The notes beneath the pieces are model-generated. The model was not told where the DNA came from and ran no database searches. It was given only the letters and a program-made list of their open reading frames with translations. Below are positions 1 to 14,100 of a stretch of DNA of 64,000 bases, in pieces. Source of the stretch: Nematostella vectensis (lineage: Eukaryota > Cnidaria > Anthozoa > Actiniaria > Edwardsiidae); NCBI RefSeq assembly GCF_932526225.1, contig NC_064047.1, forward strand, positions 7,561,501 through 7,625,500, given 5' to 3'. Positions within the stretch are counted from its first letter, which is position 1, and every line of letters starts with the position of its first letter. Both the position numbers and the translations under genes were made by a program.

Positions 1-90
1 TACTAAGAGAGTGTTTCAAAGCCTTATTTTGATGTTGGCGATAGCCTTATTTCAACAAGATATTTACATATTTATTTTGTTTTTTCTCAG

Positions 91-3000
91 AACCCACTTT
101 GCCATTGTCCACGGTCGGTTTTCTACCAACACCTTCCCGAGCTGGGAGAGAGCTCATCCGAACAGGTAACGACATAAGCACCCCCACCATGCTCATGCGA
201 TGAGATGAGTTTGACTCCAGTTGACCTCTTTGTTGGTAGTTAAAGCCGCATTGTCACTAGTTTACTTCCGGAGGTCCGAAGGAAACCTCAACCGTCAAAA
301 GACAAAAGAATCTATTAAAATCCGAGATTTTAAACAGGCCATCCGCTCTAAATTATCAATCACATTCTCAAAGAAGCTTCCAATAAACACACTGCTTTCA
401 ATATTTTGAAATATTTTTCGCGTTTTCCGTTAAAAATAATCGGATATTGTTACGTAATCGACCGGAAGTAAACTGGTGACAATGCGGCTTTAAGTAGACT
501 GTAAATTTTATGTGTGTATTTGGATAGAAAAAGTTTCTAGATGGATCTAGTGACTTATCACCAGACCTAGGGATGCTGATTTGGACTTAACTGAATCACT
601 ACTCTGCATCCCATCCTGCGTTTTTCTCTAGACACGCCCCAAATAAGACAATGTGCGTATGTAACCATATAAGGCAATGCACCAGGAGCCTAAACTCATA
701 ACACAAGACATGTGATGATACAACATAGCCAACAAAGATTAATTTCCTGTCAGAGACTCTTACACGGAGCTTAACACTGATGTCTTACTGTTTATGTCAC
801 AGATATCTTGCGCACAATGGCGAGATCAACACAATTTGCGGTAACACCAACAACATGCAAGCGCGCGAGGGGGACATGTACAGCGAGTATTTTGGACAAC
901 AAACCGCACGGTGAGTTCTACAACAACAATTTTTTTGTGTGTAAAAATTGATTGTGCAGCTACCTACATACCTACAATCGGCGAATTAAATGTTGATAAT
1001 TTTTTCAGTGGAAAACGCTTTCCATGTGTTCACATCATATTTCTAGTATAACTCCTTCCCCCCCCCTTTCCTAGAAACCCCTTCCCTTTCAATGTTGTAG
1101 TCTGACACCTGCAACTTTAGTCCTCGACATTGTATTGGGGGGGGGGGGGGGGGTTCTTGTTTTCATTAAAAAAATTGCACATTGAGTATCCTGATTTAGA
1201 TATCATTTTATCAACCATTGTATTCGGCGATTGTAGCCTAATTTTCAGGCGGGAAAAACTTGTATGCGCACGACAGGGGCGTTTCAAACATCGGAAATCA
1301 CGTTTCACGAGAAAAACTGATAAACTGACGACAAGGATCAATCTTTACTCGAAAATCACGATTCACGATTTTTAAAGAGCATAGATCACGATTCACGCTG
1401 ATCAAATTTCGCCATTCACGAATAACGGCGAAGATAGTTACTACGGATCACGGTTTTCAAGTTGTCTTTTTTACGATCCACAATAATCAAAAAGGCCGTT
1501 CACGGATCACGAAAATAACCCTTACCGCCACTGTTATCTGTGTACGATAGAGTCCGTCACGCTACTATTCTGAGTGAACTCCCTCAAAACTGTCTTGACT
1601 CATGCATCTAACTACGGTTCCTATTTCATTTCAGCTTATTCCCTGTTGTGGAGGACGGACAAACAGATTCAGGTCGAGCGGATAATATACTAGAGCTGCT
1701 GGTAATGGCAGGGGAAAGATCTTTGCCAGAGGTAATTTGGTTAAACAAGGATATCAGATATACACCAATTAAATAGCATGTATGCAGGCGTTTGGCGGGG
1801 TTTCTATCGCGAAAAAACAGCCTTGAACGATCGTAGCTGCATCTATCCAGCCAATATTTACCCTCACTCCCCCCCCCACCCATCTCTGCAATCACGCAGG
1901 CCTCTTTTTAGCATTATGGTTTTTCGCGATAACAAAACCATAACACCACAGGTACACCAAGCATTCAGGATGCACCATAGGTAAACCATGCATCTGGGAT
2001 GATCTAAGAAGATTCCTTAAAGGCTTGGCTTATCGAACGTTTTCAATTTCACGAGCAAGGCCGTAGTGGGCCATGAATACTGTGGACACGATACAGGGCC
2101 ACACCCCCTCCGGACCCCTAGGGGTCTGGGCACTAACTGTCTCACAAGCGTAAGCTAGGATCAGGTGCTATGGTAGGGGTAGCGATGGGTAAATCCGAGA
2201 GTTTCCGAGACCCGCATTTCAGAATCCGAGCCCGAGACTTTTGTCAAATTTCAGAATCCGAGCCCGAGCTTTTCCGGTCTCTTAACAATAGAACCCGAGC
2301 ATTTATTATTTTTTTTGCTTGTTTTAGGGTAACTTGCTTGACGTCATAAAAAATAATTTGAAAAAAATCGAGAATCGAAAAAGAAGCAAGGTAACCGTAG
2401 CATGATGTAACAACATAAAACAGATCGCGTTTTAAAATCCGTGACTCTGATACGGTAGTATAAAAAATAAAACGAGGCTCCGAGACCTTTGAAATTTTGA
2501 AAAATAGGAGACTTCGACACTTGCGTAAAAAAACACCGAGATTCTGAGACTTTGCGAAATTATTTCGAGACTTTCGAAATTTTGAGGTACCCATCGCTAC
2601 CTTTATGGTCGCGTTTAAGCGAGTGTCTACACACTCCCCTTGGCAGACCCTGGCTACGCTACTGTGTCTAATACGAGGGCTAACTATTTTTCTTTTAAAA
2701 ATATGCTACTGTCGCTAATACTACTTTGGGGGACATGACGGAAAGACCTGGAAAATTCGCAATCCGAGATAGAGAAAGAAGACACAATTTCTTACAATGG
2801 CCATCGATTCCTTGTAATCCGGACTGAGTTTTGAAACACAAATAACGTGAGGTCGAAATGCACATACCCAGATTTTTGCTTTTTAAGATATTTTTTCCTT
2901 GATCATCCTGCGCAATGTATGAGCTCAGGGACGAAAAGATCAAATTTCAATGTCACTTGAAAACGTCGCATCAATTTAAAAAAGTCGCATTTGATAATTT

Positions 3001-5176
3001 GTTTGCTATTACTCACACAGTTTTTGCTATTACTCACTAGGAAATTTTCCGCCTAATTAGATCTGAAATGAGCTTATTTGAAGCGTTAAGTCATGTTTTT
3101 CCGTCATGTCACTTTGGGGAGGGAGAGGGGGGGGTAACAATTATCCCTTTGTCACATTCACTTCGAGTAATACAAGATAATTGTCAACTCCTTTCTCTTG
3201 GATACACACCTGGCGCACTAAATGTTTTATTTTCCCGCCATGTCCAGGCGGTGATGATGATGGTACCCGAGGCCTGGCAGAATGATCATCTTATGAGCAC
3301 GGAAAAGAAGAACTTTTACCGCTGGAGCTCCTGTTCACTAGAGCCCTGGGACGGCCCAGGTAAGGACTGGACCACAGGTAGACCAAGCATTCGGGATGGA
3401 CCAGGTAAGGACTGGACCACAGGTAGACCAAGCATTTGGGATGCACCAGGTAAGGACTGGACCACAGGTAGACCAAGCATTCGGGATGGACCAGGTAAGG
3501 ACTGCACTACAGGTAGACCAAGCATTTGGGATGCACCAGGTAAGGACTGGACCACAGGTAGACCAAGCATTCGGGATGGACCAGGTAAGGACTGCACTAC
3601 AGGTAGACCAAGCATTTGGGATGCACCAGGTAAGGACTGGACCACAGGTAGACCAAGCATTTGGGATGCACCAGGTAAGGACTGGACCACAGGTAGACCA
3701 AGCATTCGGGATGGACCAGGTAAGGACTGCACTACAGGTAGACCAAGCATTTGGGATGCACCAGGTAAGGACTGTACTACAGGTACACCATGCATCTGGG
3801 AGGTTGAGGTACTCTTACTACAGGTAAAGTGGTGTGCCATACAATACTTCCAAGACAAACCAGATATGGGTTGTACCATAGGTAGTCCATGCATCCTCGA
3901 CAGACCAGGTAATGAACATATGACTAGACCAAAAGTAGCTTATGCATCCGGGTGAGGCTTGGTAATGAATAACTACGTCTACTACCTGTATATGGGACGA
4001 TCCTGGTAAAAACCACGCTACGAAATTTTACACTCTTATATTTTGAACTTTGCATATTTATAGTCTTTTTGCTTCAACGAAGGGCTAACGCTCGAAACGC
4101 AAGCAAACTACTCTGTGTTCACAGAGGCGAGATAAACGTACCATTTCAAGCTTGAGTTAATTTATTTCTCTGATCCCAACACAGTCGACCTAGTTATTCT
4201 ACAGCTAAACTGTAGTTTTTTTTTCTAATCACACAATTATAAATTGTGATAAGAGCGGAAATCTTATTAAAAATTTGTCTCGTTGCAGCTCTATTCACAT
4301 TCTCTGATGGTCGTTACGTTGGCGCCATCTTGGACCGCAATGGACTCAGGCCCTCACGGTATTACATCACTGAAGACGGTCACATGATCATGGCAAGCGA
4401 GGTCGGTGTGCACAACTTTAGGGACGAGGAGATCGTTTCCAAGGTAACAATAAAATGCCTTATTTGGTGATGGTCTAATGGCAGTGTCCTTTGCACAGTT
4501 CCCTTCGCTTTTGACAACGAGGCGAGCTTTGACCGCACAATTATTGGTCAATGTTTGCCTCGCTTTCAAACAAGCGCTTGGTTCCCTTTGAAAACTGCGC
4601 GTGAGAATTGGGAAAAAAAGTGAGCGTCACAACCGAATCTGGAAAAGCATGTATGTTGCATTAACAATTTAAAGGAAAGCGAGCCGCAGAGAGCAAACAA
4701 ACGAGCTGGATGTAAGGCTCACCTCCGAAACTGTTGATTAAAGAAAATGGAAATATACTTGAAACCAAAAGTCGGACTATCTAATTGCCCGTGGATCGAC
4801 ATGTTCTCTCTCTCCTTAATGGTCCTCTCAATCACTTGTTGACCTCGTGGTTCGCGCCCTTGCCGGATGCTCCTTGTCGACAAATGTCCCCCCTCCCCCT
4901 TCCTAATTGTCCCCTGAATTTTGTGTTGTCCTCATGGTTGTTTGCGCCCCGGCCGAATGCCTCTCGTTGACACGTGTCCCCCCCCTCCTTAAGTGTCCTC
5001 TAAATTATATGTTGTCCCCATACTAGGGTCGTTTGCGCCCCGGTCGTATACTTCTCGTCGATACCAAGAAAGGAATTGTCATCAACGACGAGGAGCTCAA
5101 GAGACAGATTTCATGCCAATATCCCGTGGGGGAGTGGCTAGGGAAGGGATTGTACACGCTCGAGGACCTACACAAG
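91..5176 (+). CDS. GOGAT: GOGAT exons 1-6: class II glutamine amidotransferase domain
   Basis: Exons: 91-165, 803-910, 1635-1731, 3248-3359, 4289-4443, 5027-5176. Diagnostic stretches are [10 protein letters not shown] (exon 1), [11 protein letters not shown] (exon 2), [10 protein letters not shown] (exon 3), VPEAWQND and EPWDGP (exon 4), [20 protein letters not shown] (exon 5) and [13 protein letters not shown] (exon 6). This is the domain that hydrolyses glutamine and feeds ammonia down the internal tunnel. The catalytic N-terminal Cys and propeptide are missing because the window starts downstream of them. Exon 4 ends in a 45-bp minisatellite that repeats its donor, and exon 6 is preceded by decayed copies of its own acceptor region. 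Confidence 0.95.
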
Positions 5177-8100
5177 GTACATAAAGCTTAAGCTACAAAT
5201 GTCGGAGAAGCAACTCCGACATTTGTATTCCATTTGGGTTCCTGTAGCGCTCAGACAAAGAAAAGGCTGGGTCGGGCAATTCAAACACTTTCGTTTTCCC
5301 CCAAGACAGAGCAAAAAAATGGCATGAAATTTTCCAATTCTCAAGATATACATGTAAGCTCAACATTCCGCATAGAAGGAGTTCCTCTGACCAAAATCTT
5401 AATTCCAAATTTTAAAGAAATTTAGAAGATATGAAATTTAGATACTTGCGAGCAAAGTTGGCTTAATTTCTGACCAGAGCCCGACAAACAAGGAGAATTC
5501 ATACTTTGAACATTTGAAACTTGCACTTCAAGCTTCATATCTCGAAGACGAAACCATTAGAAAAAAACACTTTTTAGTTTACATAACATAAGGAAACTCT
5601 ATGCAAAAATTCAAGCTTAACGAAGTTAACCAGACCTTATTTTGGGAAAACTTGCCATTTATTCGCTCTGTCCTCGCGTAATGTTTCGCGTGACAAGGCA
5701 TTTTCCCTAGCGTTTACTTTGTGCACCTGTGTGCAGGCTATTTTCTTGGACGTGTACAACGCAGAAATAAGTGGGGTCCTTCAGTGGTGATCCATGGTGT
5801 GGAAATTACGGGAGGACGGGGGCTTTCAGAAAATACCATCAATGGGGAGGGGAGTATAGATCATTTCTTGAATTTTCTGGCAACACACATCTTGATTTTT
5901 TAATATTTTTTAATATTGTTGAGTGTTGTCTTTTTGACTGCGTAGGTGTACCGCGAATCAAAGGGAGATCACATGACCCTACCCTCGATCCAGAGCTTTG
6001 AGCGGGTCCAGTGTCTTGAGCAAGACCGACGGCTGCCGCTCTTCGGTTATTCTGTGGAGGACCTGACAATGCTAATAGTACCCATGATACGGGACAAGTG
6101 AGTGTACCACAGGAAAACCACATCCCCAGGGTTCACCACAGGGGGTCCATTGTCCCAGGGTCCGACTTTATGACCAGCTGATACGCTCTTGCTTTAAAAG
6201 TAGACAGTTCATTTTATGGGAGGGTTAGAAAAAATGATTCAGAAGCACATCATTTTCACGCTCTTGCCCTAGTCTTCCAAAGACTACGACCATTTATAAA
6301 TCACACCAAACGTTTGATACGGTAAAATTGTCCGTACACCTTATTTTTTTATATATTTTGTACGATGCATTTGTTTTCAGGAAAGAAGCGTTAGGGTCCA
6401 TGGGTAATGATGCAGCTCTTGCATGCATTAGTACACATCCCCAGCTCCTTTTCGACTACTTCAAGCAGCTGTTTGCACAGGTAACCCATAAATCTAGGCT
6501 AGCCTTGTCTCAGTATTAATCCACAGCTCCTGTTTGACTACTTCAAGCAGCTGTTTGCACAGGTAACCCATAAATCTAGGCTAGCCTTGTCTCAGTACTA
6601 ATCCACAGCTCCTGTTTGACTACTTCAAGCAGCTGTTTGCACAGGTAACCCATAAATCTAGGCTAGCCTTGTCTCAGTACTAATCCACAGCTCCTTTTCG
6701 ACTACTTCAAGCAGCTGTTTGCACAGGTAACCCATAAATCTAGGCTAGCCTTCTCTCAGTACTAATCCACAGCTCCTGTTTGACTACTTCAAGCAGCTGT
6801 TTGCACAGGTAACCCATAAATCTAGGCTAGCCTTGTCTCAGTACTAATCCACAGCTCCTGTTTGACTACTTCAAGCAGCTGTTTGCACAGGTAACCCATA
6901 AATCTAGGCTAGCCTTCTCTCAGTACTAATCCACAGCTCCTGTTTGACTACTTCAAGCAGCTGTTTGCACAGGTAACCCATAAATCTAGGCTAGCCTTCT
7001 CTCAGTACTAATCCACAGCTCCTGTTTGACTACTTCAAGCAGCTGTTTGCACAGGTAACCCATAAATCTAGGCTAGCCTTGTCTCAGTACTAATCCACAG
7101 CTCCTGTTTGACTTCATTAGGCAGCTATTTGCACAGGTAACCTATTAATCAAGGCTAGCTCTTTCAGTCCCTCACAATGCATGGAAAATGGTCAGCTCCT
7201 CACATACGCAGTTTCTAATGCCCTTTTGATTGACAGGTGACCAACCCACCGATTGACCCAATCAGAGAGGCGATCGTCATGTCGCTGGTGAGCATTGTGT
7301 TACTTATTACACTATTTTCGGGTCACTTTAATTTCGCGAATTTAAAAGATTCGCGAATATTATGATGCGCGAAAATCAAGGAAGTACACAAAAGGCCTTT
7401 GGGTGAAGGAATGGCCGTTTAATAGGCTTTATGGAAACTAGCCTGAGTATCGGGCGATTTTATTTTTCAAAAGTCGGAGAGGAAAAATAAAAGTACGCCT
7501 GACCCAAATACTAGACGCGACGCCTGCCGCCCCTTTTCAGGCCACTGTCAAAATACGTCGGCTACCAATTTTCCAATGACTCACGCGGTGGCACAATCAA
7601 ATGCCCAAATCAAATTATAAACAGCATTTATGTAAAACAAAACTACATTGGTGTTATATGCAAGGGTAATAATTTTAGTAACGACGAACCCCGGTGGGGG
7701 TAACTTTATGCTAAATGATTTGAAACGCAAAGATAGTTCACGGCTCAGGAGATTTACGATTAAAGTATATAACTGCAGATCCACACATCACTAAATTACT
7801 ACAGGATATTCACATCACCAATTTACTACAGGCTTTTTCGTCTAAATAGACAAACCGCTGCTTGAACACAAATGCCATTCTTTGATAAGATCATTCAATC
7901 AACAACTCGCGGGAAGTGCCGCATACAATCCCAAGCATTCTTCGTGCTCTCACAGACAAATTTCTATTTCTATTTTCGGCGCCTGGTCTGTCTAAAAATT
8001 TGATGGCTACTACTAATGATGTCTGTAGTATTAAGCAGCTTCTATGACATCCAGTGCCTTTGATATAACTAGTGGGTCTTTGCTTTGAAAAACAATAATG

Positions 8101-11100
8101 AGAAATAAACACATGCAATGACCGGCCTTGGCAAAACATCTAAACATCTAACCTGAGTATCAGGCGGAATTTTTCCGAAGAAAATGAAGAGAGGAATTTT
8201 TTTTAATGTTATAGAAAACGATTTCTCTGATTCTGCTAACGCAAGGTCAAAAGCACTTTTTGGAGTCCGCCATTACTCTGAGAACGAGCAGTCGACGGGC
8301 TAGGGTACTATATATAGCTAAACCAATCAGCGCGTCCCATTCGAGTACCCTTTGTTTTGTTTTTTTACCAATCAGGAGCCATGCCGGAATCCGGCGTGAG
8401 AACATGCGATCTGAATAGTACTTGTATCAGGCCCTTGTCTTGTTTCTCGCCGGCGCGATAGAAACATAGGAGGGCCTGATACTCAGGTTATATGGAAAAA
8501 CCTTGTCTAATTAGTCCTCTTATGTACATATAGTACCGTATGGGGTTCAGTTGGACTGTATTTTTAGATATTTATGGAATTAAATGTAGCCCACGCAAAT
8601 TTTGTTACAGTTTGTTTCAGTTTTTGATGATTAGAGCACATTTTAATTCTACTTGTTTTGCTTGACTTTATTGTCTCAAATTCGCGAAAGTTAAGTGTAA
8701 TAAGGTAACTCTATTTCCCTAAAGTAGTAAGGATAGGCAAATAATACTTGTTTAAGATCGATCACATAAGAGAAATTGTAACATAGCCAGGCGTGAATTG
8801 CACATTTTAGCCGATTTCCTCGAAGCTTCGCCGTAAAAACACCAAGTTTCGAGGTCTGTTGTGGACGGGTATGTGATCATAGCTCGCTATGGTTGAAATA
8901 AGATAAATAATTTGTCTGCCAATAAAGAATGAAAACAAAACGTGTGGCTGACTACGACTGAGTATGGCTGACTTGTCCTATTGATCAGCCCACTTGTTTA
9001 CTTTTTCTGATAGGCGTGCCCTATTGGTCCAGAGAGCAACCTGCTTAAACCAAACCCTGAAAGCTGCAAACGTCTCTATCTCGACCACCCCGTGTTGTCT
9101 TGCGGAGACCTGGAAGTCATTCGGAACTGTGCACTGCCCCAGTGGAAGGTTAGATGGGATTCCTGTGGTGTTAAGTGCGGTATTGTAGTTTTACAGCATC
9201 CAATATGCTTACAAGCGGCGGACTGTGTTTTCATCGCGGAAAAAAAGAGCAGCATTTACGATAGTTGCAGGGGTTGATTTAGCAGTTAGTTTTAGCAATG
9301 AAATATAAAATTAGGGTGTTTCAATTCCAAAGAAGGGATAGATATACATACTGTATTATTTTATGCCCTCCCTGGGCCTCTAACTCCTCCATTCTCTGGG
9401 CATTCTTTGGGTAAAAAAGCGCATCATAAGAGATGGCAGCCAGAGAGAGGGTGTGAGCCTCACCGAGATCCCGTACTGTCTAGGTTTGTGTTCGAAAGGA
9501 AACATCCCTTAAGCGTTATGGCAGCTTTAAAAGAATTGCGGCGTTGTTTGTATTAACCCCACCCCCCCCCCCCCTCCTCCGAATATGAAGGTTTGTTTCA
9601 TACCAGTGTGAAAAGCTGAATTTCCATTGTTGCATCATCAGAGTAAAACACTGGAAATGGTCTACCCTGTGGACGAGGGAGTCATGAGCCTGGTGCCCGC
9701 TCTTGACAGGCTATGTGACGAGGTATGTTTTCCGATCTCGGACCACCCCAGACTAGTCCATTACCGGGTTTCCTGTGCTTATAGATGAACCGCTAAGACA
9801 CGGGCTCTGGGACCTGTGACGCCACATTTCGTATCGCTTACCACAGGAAACCCAATTAAACTTGACAAACCCGCTAGCTATTGCCTGCTTTTTATTTCAG
9901 GCATCTAAGGCTGTTAAAGAGGGCTGCGCCTTCGTTATTTTGAGTGATAGGTCAGCGGGGATCTCACATGTTCCTATCAGGTAAGCTTGGGATTCCTGTG
10001 GTTTATTGCATATCATACATGGATGTCCGCTTCTATCATTTTTATCTTTTTTGCTCTTTGATCTAAACGCTTTCTATAAAATCAAATTCCTCGTAATTTT
10101 GCATAAGAGCTATTTAATAATATTCTATTACCAAAGGCGATCTAGTGTCCAAATCTCCCATGGACCATTAAACGACAACATATACTTGATATGATACCTT
10201 TCTTCTTTCTAGAAATGATGTAACAGGGTCTTTTTAGCTTAAAGAAGGCGGACTCCAAATTTTTGGAGTCGCACGGCTCCAAGTTATACCTTTTTATAGT
10301 TATATGCTCTCTATGTATTGGTTTTGTAACTAGGAATTTTGAAAATAATCCCAGCATTTTTCTAAATGTTTCTTGTATCTCTCCTCCCCCCCTCCCAGTA
10401 TTTCGTTGCCCATTTCGGCCCTGCACCTTGAAATAGTCTGATATGCCTTTGCCAGGTCGAAAGTTGTTTACAGCCATTTTGCCTTTTCTTTTCGATAAAA
10501 CTTAGAGTTAGACATCCTGGTTGAAACGTTTGCATTTGAGTCATTTGTTAAAAAAAAACGACTGCTGTAAAGAAACTCCGACCAACCAAAGCGTCGTTTT
10601 CAAGCTTGAATCCCGCAGGAGCACACTAACTTGGAAATTGCTCATCCTAATTTTTTTTTTCTTTGCACAGCTCGCTTCTGGCATTAGGCTGCATTCATCA
10701 CTTTCTCATCCGGACCAAGCAGAGACGAAAGATCGGAATTATCGTGGAGTCTGCAGAGATACGGTTAGTGCGAGATGGTGGATAATTTTTTTGGATTTTG
10801 ATATTCAAGACACGAAAGAGTTCGGAAGTACGTGAATATTTCAACATTTCTCTTGAAGTGAAGAAATATCGCAGGGGCGTGTCTTGAGAAAAACGTAGGG
10901 TGGAGTCCAGAGTAGTAATTCACTGACCACGGGTCAATTAAGGTCAAATCGGCCTTAGCTCTGCTAATAGGTCACTAGATCCATCTAGAAACTTTCCCTA
11001 TCCAAATGCATCAACAAGTGCAAATCGGCATCCTTAGCTCTGGTAATAGGTCACTGGATCCATCTAGAAACTTTTTCTATCCAAATGCATCAATAAGTGC

Positions 11101-14100
11101 AAATCGGCATCCTTAGCTCTGGTAATAGGTCACTAGATCCATCTAGAAACTTTCCCTATCCAAATGCATCAACAAGTGCAAATCGGCATCCTTAGCTCTG
11201 GTAATAGGTCACTGGATCCATCTAGAAACTTTTTCTATCCAAATGCATCAATAAGTGCAAATCGGCATCCTTAGCTCTGGTAATAGGTCACTAGATCCAT
11301 CTAGAAACTTTCCCTATCCAATTACACACATAAAATCAACCGTCTTTTTAACTACCAGCGAAGGGGTCAGCTGGAGTCGAACTCATCACCTGAGCAGGGT
11401 GTGGTCTGGACCCCTCGGAACCTAGACACGCCCCTGTATCGCTTTATTTTCTACAAAGAAAACCACCGCATCTGTTCGCTTTTTTTAAGTCGTTAAAACG
11501 ACTTGGCATATTTGTACTTCATTCTCGGGAACCCAGGGCGTCGAGGTCCCAGACCTACTGATGTGTTGCGTTACAAGGTATTTTTGACGTTGTTTTCTGT
11601 TTTTTAAAGAGAGATCCATCACATCTGCTTGCTTTTGGGCTTTGGAGTGGATGCCGTGTGTCCGTACTTGCTCTTTGAAACAATGGTCAACTTGCGTGAA
11701 CAAAGTGAGTATTATAAAGTTGAGGAGTCTATGTCAGCCGTCATTTTTCAACCCTAGAAAATAATTTACACGGTATTTTGAAATGCATCCATTTTTTCAT
11801 TTCTATCGGCTGATATGGGGAAGCTATTACAATAATTTTTGTCTTTATTGTTAAATTAAGTACAAAACTTAATTTTTAGATGATTATTTCGAGATTTTAT
11901 CATATAATTTGTCGTCCAATGTTGAAAAAACAATACCAAAGTGTGGCTGGCTAGGGTCCTTTAATCGCAGGCTTGTAATAAGGGGGATGCTTTAAATTCT
12001 CTCACCTCTTTCCCCCTCGACAACTCTCATATAAAAACAGCTTATTTCTATTTTCGATTGCAATTGATAATTAAGGAGTGGGTGATCGACATTCTTTGAC
12101 ATCCTCAATAATGGGCCGTCACCTCGTCTCGGCCGCCAGATCGCGGCGATTTCTTATTACAATAGAGCTGGGTTTATAAAACAGGTCACCCCACCCCCGG
12201 AAGTCTCGCGCTGGAAATGTTCTGAATTACAGTATTTCCATGAATCAACACAAGGTTGAAAAAGTGTGTTAAACGCCTCTGTGAAAAAAGGGTAGTTGGA
12301 CAGTGCTGAATAACATATGCGCATGCGCGTGCTCTGACGAAAACAAGCACAATCGTAGTGTTGAATCGTTCGAGTAAAGGTACGAAAGGCTGACTTCGGT
12401 AGTTGTTTTGACTAACTGTACAGCATTAAAACCATACTGTACAACAGATGACAGATTTGTTTGATAATGAGGGAGTCATAAAGTAAATTATAGCCTAATG
12501 TTTGGTCTAGTTTTCTTAGCATTCGCCAAAATGTGACAGTTCAAAATTCGCCGGTAAAAAGCCGCCATTTCAAAACAAAAAGGCTGGTTTAACCGCGCGG
12601 TACTGGAACTAGTCTTGCGTTTTTCAGCACTGCCGGGTAGTTGCGCTTGTCCTTTGTCGGAGCAAAAGAAATTGCACAGTTTGATTTATACCTTGTCTAC
12701 ACCACGCCTACGCAGACCATCTAGTTTTTCTACTGCTTGTCTATAGTCTTTCTGGTTATACTGATGAAAAGACCCGTCTTTTAATCCCCTAGAAATCTGT
12801 CTTTAATGGTCCGCATCCCCCGAATGTGGCAGTTGCATCCGTTTTGGTTTTCTTATAATGAGTCTGTCCTAGTGCGAGAAGGTATCCATTTGCAAGGTTT
12901 GGCTGACCAGGGCTTCTTTTATTTCAGACTTACTGTCGAAACCGTTGACCGACAAAGAAATCGTAGCAAACTACATTGAGGCCGCGCGTAAAGGCATCTC
13001 TAAAGTCATGGCGAAGATGGGCATTTCCACACTGCACAGCTATAAGGTACTGCGACTGCTCGTTATAGCCTCCCCCTCCCCCCTCCTTTGTAAGGCGCAA
13101 TATATACACTTTCCTTAAATACAAGCCCTTCCCACTTCTCCACATAAACACAAATGTTAGAATGAACGTCCACGAAGCTTTTAGAAACTACTATGTTAAA
13201 TAGAGGTTTTATCAAGCGGATAACTTATCCAGGCCCAGTGCGAACCTTGGACGCGAACATTTGCAACCTCGTATCTAGGGTCTTCTTGGTAATTTTCAGT
13301 ATGGTGCTAAACGCCATAATGAAAATCAACCAGAAGACCCAAGGACGAGGTTAGAACGTTTGGGCTTTTCTGCGCGCTCGCCTAAGGTTCTTGAAACGAC
13401 AACCGTCGATTGATACGATACCTAACCTTTAACTTTATTTATTTCAGGGAGCTCAAATCTTTGAGGCAGTTGGGCTTTCCCAAGAGGTATGTAGGAAGTG
13501 AGTTGGAGTATGGGGGTTGTGGAGGAGGGAACGGGTTTCATTATGGCCCGGCGGCCAGCGGAGCCGCCAGCTACTTTTTTCCAATCCCCGGCTACTTTTT
13601 ATTTAAAAAGTCGATTAAAGTTTTATTTAAACTAATGAAATAAAATAACTTCCATCCACTACTTATAAATCTCCACCGCCTACTCTGAAACTCAATGAAA
13701 CCCCTGGGTGAGATGAGAAGTGAGGTATGGTTAGGTTAGATGTGATGAAATGAGATATGGGACGTTTGGTAAAGGACCGGCAATGAGAAAGTTGATGGGG
13801 GATGCAGGATTATCCAAAAAAAAAAAAATGCGAGCATAAAAAAAACAAATACACACTCACGAAAAAAAGATGCACAAACTCAACCACAAAAAGAAATTCC
13901 AACACTCCCAGAAAGCAATCTGTGTATAACACTAAGTACCGCTAAAAATGAATACAAAAGTTTTAAAAATGTAATTTTGACTGTTTTCAACCAATCAGTT
14001 TATACACGTACAGATATATCGCTTGACATATTTAGGTAAATATAGACAGCGCTTTCATGTAAAAGAAAACACATCCGCTAGCATCCGCAAGCGCCTCATT

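Noticed and set aside
1130-1375. Overlapping 74-81 codon frames around the G-run at 1138-1153
   Set aside because: Intron 2 of GOGAT with no conserved content; the G-run drives the frames.
3068-3955. 295-codon plus-strand frame and a 192-codon minus-strand frame over the 45-bp array
   Set aside because: They are by-products of a repeat unit divisible by three around the true exon 4 (3248-3359).
11370-11395. GAGTTCGACTCC on the minus strand, suggesting a tRNA-derived SINE
   Set aside because: It lies inside an M2 element with inverted termini; no A box or poly(A)-type tail seen.
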